NCBI RefSeq assembly: GCF_003057615.1
Contig: NZ_QAFW01000023.1
Location: forward strand, 1-35,032
Length of the DNA: 35,032 nucleotides
From: Metalysinibacillus jejuensis
GTDB lineage: Bacteria; Bacillota; Bacilli; Bacillales_A; Planococcaceae
Direction of reading: 5' to 3'
Part shown: positions 30,920 to 35,032 of the stretch, one piece after another
Layout of the letters: every line of letters begins with the position of its first letter
Position numbering within the stretch: the stretch's first letter is position 1
The notes under the pieces: model-generated
Told to the model about the DNA's origin: nothing
The model's input: the letters and a program-made list of their open reading frames with translations, nothing else
Databases searched by the model: none
Program-made: the position numbers and the translations under genes

Positions 30920-31910
30920 ACCCCTCCTGCAGATTAAGCATGAGTTGCTCCATTAATAACGAGCGATTCATATTACGGTGCAATTGCTCTCTTGCTTTTA
31001 AAATAGCCTGCATTTGCTTTGATAACCGCTCATATGTCGAACGCAAAGCAATATTTTTAAATTCTTCTTCTTTATCTGGAAACGCCACAACCGTACCTTC
31101 AATATCTGCCTTCAACGCAACAATATCACGGTAAGCAAATAGCAGTAAGTCCAGTGCGCGTTCAAAGTCTTGTTTTTCTTTATAGACGGGAATCCAAGCC
31201 TCTTGAATATAGAGTAAGGATTCTTGTACATTTTGTTGAATTGTACCTATTAAGTGTAACACTGTTTTTCTCATCTGTACAAATTGCTCATCATTGCTTA
31301 ATGCTAGCGCCTCTTCTAAATCATTTGTAAGTAAACTTACAGTAGCAGCCATTGATTTGGTTACTTGCTCTGATGTTAGTTGCGCTATGATGACTTCTCT
31401 CGGTAACGCCGCAAATTTAAAATGCTGACAGCGTGATAAAATCGTCGGTAATATCGCTTGATAATGCTCCGTTAATAATATTGCAGTTACTTTACCGACA
31501 GGTTCTTCTAAAAATTTTAATAACATATTCGCCGCTGCAATATTCATTTTATCTGCATTATGAATGACGTAAAACTTACGCCCTTCTTCGCGTCCTACCA
31601 TTTTCATTTCTTTCATTAAATTACGAACTTGCTCTATTTTAATGGAAGCACCATCTGGATAAATATGATGAACGTTAGTATGATTGCCCGACATAACTAA
31701 TTTACATTGCCGACATTGTAAACATGGCTCATTATGTTCAACTTGTTCACAAAGAAGAAGCTGAATGAAAAATTGAGCTACTTGTGATTTGCCTGTTCCC
31801 TTATCTCCTTCAAAGAGATAAGCATGAACGATACGTTCGCGCTCATATAAGCTTTGCACTTGTTTTACTACGGTCGGCTGAACCATTTTTAATGTATCTA
31901 TCGTTAACAT
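30906..31910 (-). CDS. holB: DNA polymerase III delta-prime subunit
   Basis: Clamp-loader subunit that helps load the DnaN sliding clamp. The 334-residue product has a Walker A-like EGDKGTGKS (near residues 34-42), four zinc-binding cysteines (CLQCRQC and an upstream Cys), and LSRCQHF near the SRC motif. The start follows AAGGTGG. It lies between yaaR and ricT as in B. subtilis; a terminator precedes it. Confidence 0.95.
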   Translation of the reverse strand: MLTIDTLKMVQPTVVKQVQSLYERERIVHAYLFEGDKGTGKSQVAQFFIQLLLCEQVEHNEPCLQCRQCKLVMSGNHTNVHHIYPDGASIKIEQVRNLMKEMKMVGREEGRKFYVIHNADKMNIAAANMLLKFLEEPVGKVTAILLTEHYQAILPTILSRCQHFKFAALPREVIIAQLTSEQVTKSMAATVSLLTNDLEEALALSNDEQFVQMRKTVLHLIGTIQQNVQESLLYIQEAWIPVYKEKQDFERALDLLLFAYRDIVALKADIEGTVVAFPDKEEEFKNIALRSTYERLSKQMQAILKAREQLHRNMNRSLLMEQLMLNLQEGYAFV

Positions 31911-31936
31911 AATGCCACCTTGTCATTTTATTTTTT

Positions 31937-31966
31937 AAAAAAACCTATGCCATAATAGCACAGGTT
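31937..31966 (-). terminator. Terminator between yaaR and holB
   Basis: 9-bp stem (31942-31950 with 31958-31966, one G-U) followed on the minus strand by TTTTTTT. It starts at the yaaR stop and lies about 27 bases before holB, with no clear promoter in between. Confidence 0.72.
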
Positions 31967-32404
31967 TCACATATAAAGATTAATTAGCAACCCTTTAATC
32001 TCTCCAATTTTATCAAGAAGATCAATTGAATCTTTTTCTTCATCTAGAATATCTTGTGCTAGCTCTATTAATCGCTCATCAATCGTATTAATAATTTTCA
32101 AACGACGTCCTTCACCAAAACGATTCCATGTATGAGACTGTTTTAACTCCATCCCATACTCTACCGTCTCTTGTAAGAAGCGTTTTACTAACATCTTAAA
32201 ACGCGTAAGCTCTCGCAAATTACGTGAGCGTGCTACTCGATCGCCCGCAGTAGAAATATCACCTAATAAACGCGTGATTTGCTCTGTCGGCATCTTAGCA
32301 CCTTGTTTTACAAGTACATCGCTAAATCGATTTTGAGGATTTTGATTAATTAATGGTTTCGGACGATTGTCCATCCCCATCCGAACATCTTGATTAATTT
32401 TCAA
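31967..32404 (-). CDS. yaaR: YaaR (DUF327) family protein, TTG start
   Basis: A 145-residue mostly helical protein of the DUF327 family, function unknown. The N-terminus is basic and likely disordered; from about residue 30 it is helical. The start codon is TTG at 32404 with AAAGGGGTG 8 bases upstream. It lies 15 bases after darA. The family is conserved between darA and holB in Bacillales. Confidence 0.9.
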   Translation of the reverse strand: MKINQDVRMGMDNRPKPLINQNPQNRFSDVLVKQGAKMPTEQITRLLGDISTAGDRVARSRNLRELTRFKMLVKRFLQETVEYGMELKQSHTWNRFGEGRRLKIINTIDERLIELAQDILDEEKDSIDLLDKIGEIKGLLINLYM

Positions 32405-32419
32405 GCAACTTTCACCCCT

Positions 32420-32755
<336 letters not shown>

Positions 32756-32784
32756 TCAGTCCCTTCGTTAGATGAGGTGTTACC

Positions 32785-32793
32785 ATTATATCA
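32785..32793 (-). promoter_or_regulatory. Extended -10 promoter of darA
   Basis: On the minus strand TGATATAAT gives a perfect TATAAT (32785-32790) with an extended TGA, about 36 bases before darA and just after tmk. No good -35 is seen. Confidence 0.52.
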
Positions 32794-32810
32794 CAATGTC
32801 TTGTTTAACT

Positions 32811-33434
32811 TCATTCACTTTTATTCATTCTTGCCTCTAAAGCTTGCCAAACTCGTTGCTCTACTTCGTCTACCGTAGCATCAGCGTTAATGACAATAAT
32901 ACGTGAAGTATACATTTGTGCAACTTTATGATACCCTTCTCGCACTTTTGTATGAAATGCTAAAGTTTCTTGATCTAACCGATTGATTTCTCTTTGTTCA
33001 TTCGCTGCTATACGTGCCAATCCTTTAGCTGGTTCAATATCAAATAGTATAGTAATATCTGGCATCGCATCGCCAATAGCAAATTTATTAATCGCTGCCA
33101 CTTGTTCAATGCCGAGATTGCGCGCATACCCTTGATAAGCTAGAGATGAATCAATAAAACGATCACAAATTACAATTTTTTCATTAGCTAGCGCTGGGAT
33201 AATACGTTCGAAATAATGTTGACTGCGTGCAGCCGCATAAAGCAATGCTTCAGTATGCTCATTCATAGCGGTATGCATAGGATTTAGTATAACTTCTCTA
33301 ATTTTTTCAGCTATTTCTATTCCACCAGGTTCTCTTGTCACAAGAACCTCACCATAAGCTTGTAACCGCTGCGCAATTTTATGCAGTATTGTTGTTTTAC
33401 CTGCACCTTCTGGACCTTCAAATGTAATAAACAT
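32811..33434 (-). CDS. tmk: Thymidylate kinase
   Basis: Phosphorylates dTMP to dTDP for DNA synthesis. The 207-residue product has P-loop FEGPEGAGKTT (near residue 5), the DR(Y/F/S) motif CDRFIDSSLAYQG and a Gly/Arg-containing LID region. The start at 33434 has GAAGG upstream; it lies 2 bases after the yaaO stop. The reading from 33458 would overlap yaaO. Adjacent to yaaO as in B. subtilis. Confidence 0.97.
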   Translation of the reverse strand: MFITFEGPEGAGKTTILHKIAQRLQAYGEVLVTREPGGIEIAEKIREVILNPMHTAMNEHTEALLYAAARSQHYFERIIPALANEKIVICDRFIDSSLAYQGYARNLGIEQVAAINKFAIGDAMPDITILFDIEPAKGLARIAANEQREINRLDQETLAFHTKVREGYHKVAQMYTSRIIVINADATVDEVEQRVWQALEARMNKSE

Positions 33435-33436
33435 AG

Positions 33437-34855
33437 TTAACCTTCTCTCATCACACATAATATATTTTCATCAATTCGCTTGCCACTTTGAAAGTAAGCA
33501 CCTTGTTGACATAGCTGTTTAAGACTAGCAATAACTTCTTCTGTAATTAGTTCACCTGCTAATAGTAAAGGGATGCCTGGAGGATAAGGTGTTACTGTTT
33601 CAGCTGCTATCCGCCCTATAGCTTCATTAAATGACACATAACTAGACGGTGCAGCTAAGGCTTCAGTTACACTATACTTAGGTTCACTACTTGCAGGTTT
33701 TACTATAACAGGAGCATCATGTTGATAATAAGATTTCCCTGTTATTTCGGCTGCTTGTTGAATTGCCTCAGCAATACGAGTAAAAGGATAATTAACACCT
33801 TCTTTTAATAAAGGAAGTACTAATAAAACTTGGTAATTATCTGCAAGCTCACTATATATATGGTAGCGTACCATCGCTGTTTGTAGTGCAAAACCTGACA
33901 TTCTTTGATGACGAATCATAATTTTAAGTGGATCATCTGTAGTAATTACAGTAAGCCTATTATTTTTTTCTAATGATCGAATAAAGGCGTCTCTTTGTTC
34001 CATAAAATAAGTAAAGTCATGTTTATGATAAGTAGCTTTGTAATAACGTGCATCATCTAAGGATGCCATAATTAAGTAAGAAGGGCTACTGGATTGTAGC
34101 ATCGTTAGAAATAATTTAATTTTTTCAATATTGATACGCTTACTATTCACATGTAAAAATGCTCCCATCGTCATGGCTGGCAATGTTTTATGAGCGGATT
34201 GGACAACAACATCAGCCCCATAAGTTAATGCTGATGGAGGAATGCCTTCTATTGTACCAAAATGTGCTCCGTGGGCTTCATCTATTAAAACAATAATATT
34301 TTTAGTATGGCAATAAGCAATTAATTCTTGTAAATGTTTCACTTCCACACCGTAATAGTTTGGCGAGGTAAGTACGACTACTTTTATATTGTTATATTTC
34401 TCTACCGTCTGCTTAAGTAATTTTGGGCATACTCCTACTGTCGTTTTTGTATGACTATCCCATTCAGAAGTAAGATATATCGGCTTTGCACCACGTAAGG
34501 TAATAGCATTAAAAATAGATTTATGGCAATTCCGTTGAATGATGACATAATCATTAGGTTCACATGTCGCATATATCATCGCTAAATTCCCAACAGTTGA
34601 GCCATTTACTAAAAAATAACTTTTGTACGTATTGTGTAAAGATGTTAATAAATCTTCAGCTAATTTGATACTATCAGTAGGAGCATGTAAGTCGTCTAAG
34701 CCTTCTAATTCTGTATAATCAAAAGACAAAGCTGCTTTGATTTCATTAGGCAAATGAGATAAATGACCATTTTTATGTCCCGGTACATGTAATGAGTATG
34801 GTTGTTTACCATGAAATTGAATGAGTTTACTAACTAACGGTCTACTATTTTGCAT
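33437..34855 (-). CDS. yaaO: Orn/Lys/Arg decarboxylase family protein YaaO
   Basis: PLP-dependent fold-type I decarboxylase of the Orn/Lys/Arg family. The 472-residue product has VPGHKNG near the start, DEAHGAHFG and the PLP lysine in SAHKTLPAMTMG. The family makes cadaverine, putrescine or agmatine; which amino acid YaaO uses is not known to me, and SpeA is its B. subtilis paralogue. The start follows AAAGGG. It begins 26 bases after the rRNA operon terminator; csfB, xpaC and yaaN, which lie here in B. subtilis, are absent. Confidence 0.93.
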   Translation of the reverse strand: MQNSRPLVSKLIQFHGKQPYSLHVPGHKNGHLSHLPNEIKAALSFDYTELEGLDDLHAPTDSIKLAEDLLTSLHNTYKSYFLVNGSTVGNLAMIYATCEPNDYVIIQRNCHKSIFNAITLRGAKPIYLTSEWDSHTKTTVGVCPKLLKQTVEKYNNIKVVVLTSPNYYGVEVKHLQELIAYCHTKNIIVLIDEAHGAHFGTIEGIPPSALTYGADVVVQSAHKTLPAMTMGAFLHVNSKRINIEKIKLFLTMLQSSSPSYLIMASLDDARYYKATYHKHDFTYFMEQRDAFIRSLEKNNRLTVITTDDPLKIMIRHQRMSGFALQTAMVRYHIYSELADNYQVLLVLPLLKEGVNYPFTRIAEAIQQAAEITGKSYYQHDAPVIVKPASSEPKYSVTEALAAPSSYVSFNEAIGRIAAETVTPYPPGIPLLLAGELITEEVIASLKQLCQQGAYFQSGKRIDENILCVMREG

Positions 34856-34881
34856 AATAATTGCCCTTTCTTTTCATAATA

Positions 34882-34917
34882 AAAAAACGAGTAGCTCCTA
34901 AGAGTTACTCGTTTTTT
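34882..34917 (-). terminator. Terminator of the rRNA operon
   Basis: A 16-bp stem (AAAAAACGAGTA...TACTCGTTTTTT with inner CTC/GAG), loop CTAA. On the minus strand it follows the 5S gene by 5 bases and ends in a T-run. Confidence 0.9.
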
Positions 34918-34922
34918 CTATT

Positions 34923-35032
34923 GCCTAGCGATGTTCTACTCTCGCAGGGGCTAACCCCAACTACCATCGACGCTAAAGAGCTTAACTTCCGTGTTCGGTA
35001 TGGGAACGGGTGTGACCTCTTTGCCATTATCA
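34923..35032 (-). rRNA. rrf: 5S ribosomal RNA, 5' end cut by the window
   Basis: On the minus strand 110 bases match Bacillales 5S rRNA, including AAGAGGTCACACCCGTTCCC and CCGAACACGGAAGTTAAGC, and end in CATCGCTAGGC. About 6 bases of the 5' end lie beyond the window edge. An rRNA operon therefore lies outside, matching rrnA next to yaaO in B. subtilis. Confidence 0.95.

Overview
The window is a housekeeping block from near the replication origin of a low-GC Firmicute of the order Bacillales. Gene content and order closely follow the Bacillus subtilis stretch rrnA-yaaO-tmk-...-tilS-hprT-ftsH, read here mostly on the minus strand. Protein sequences, the AbrB sequence and the tRNA sequences all fit Bacillales. 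Every sporulation gene that B. subtilis carries at these positions (csfB, yabG, sspF, fin/yabK, spoVT, yabP, yabQ, spoIIE) is missing and the flanking genes are closed up. This suggests a non-spore-forming member of the Planococcaceae/Caryophanaceae, such as Kurthia or a relative. The genus is inference; I cannot test it without a search.

Layout in transcription order (minus strand, high to low coordinates): the 3' part of a 5S rRNA with its terminator (34882-35032); yaaO-tmk; darA-yaaR-holB-ricT-yabA-trmN6-yazA-rsmI (signalling, replication and RNA modification, with two internal terminators); abrB alone on the plus strand (27446-27724) with a SigA promoter and two tandem Spo0A-box-like sites; metS; tatD; yabE; rnmV-ksgA; veg; ispE-purR-ridA; spoVG; glmU-prs; rplY/ctc; pth-mfd; an unrecognised plus-strand gene (9817-10113) behind an 11-bp inverted repeat; yabM-yabN-rqcP; divIC; yabR; a plus-strand block with tRNA-Met, tRNA-Glu and two small unrecognised genes (4399-5118); then a fused tilS-hpt reading frame and ftsH.

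Functionally the block supplies precursors (PRPP, UDP-GlcNAc, isoprenoid, dTMP), rRNA and tRNA maturation and modification (RnmV, KsgA, RsmI, TrmN6, TilS, Pth, MetRS), division and envelope proteins (DivIC, YabM, YabE, FtsH), replication and repair (HolB, YabA, Mfd), and regulators (AbrB, SpoVG, PurR, Veg, RicT, DarA). No mobile element, CRISPR array, frameshift or pseudogene was seen. The least explained parts are the plus-strand islands at 4399-5118 and 9741-10113, the fused tilS-hpt frame with an internal ribosome binding site, and Spo0A-, SigH- and SigB-type regulatory sites kept although the sporulation genes are gone. Promoters and terminators were found by eye; none was computed.
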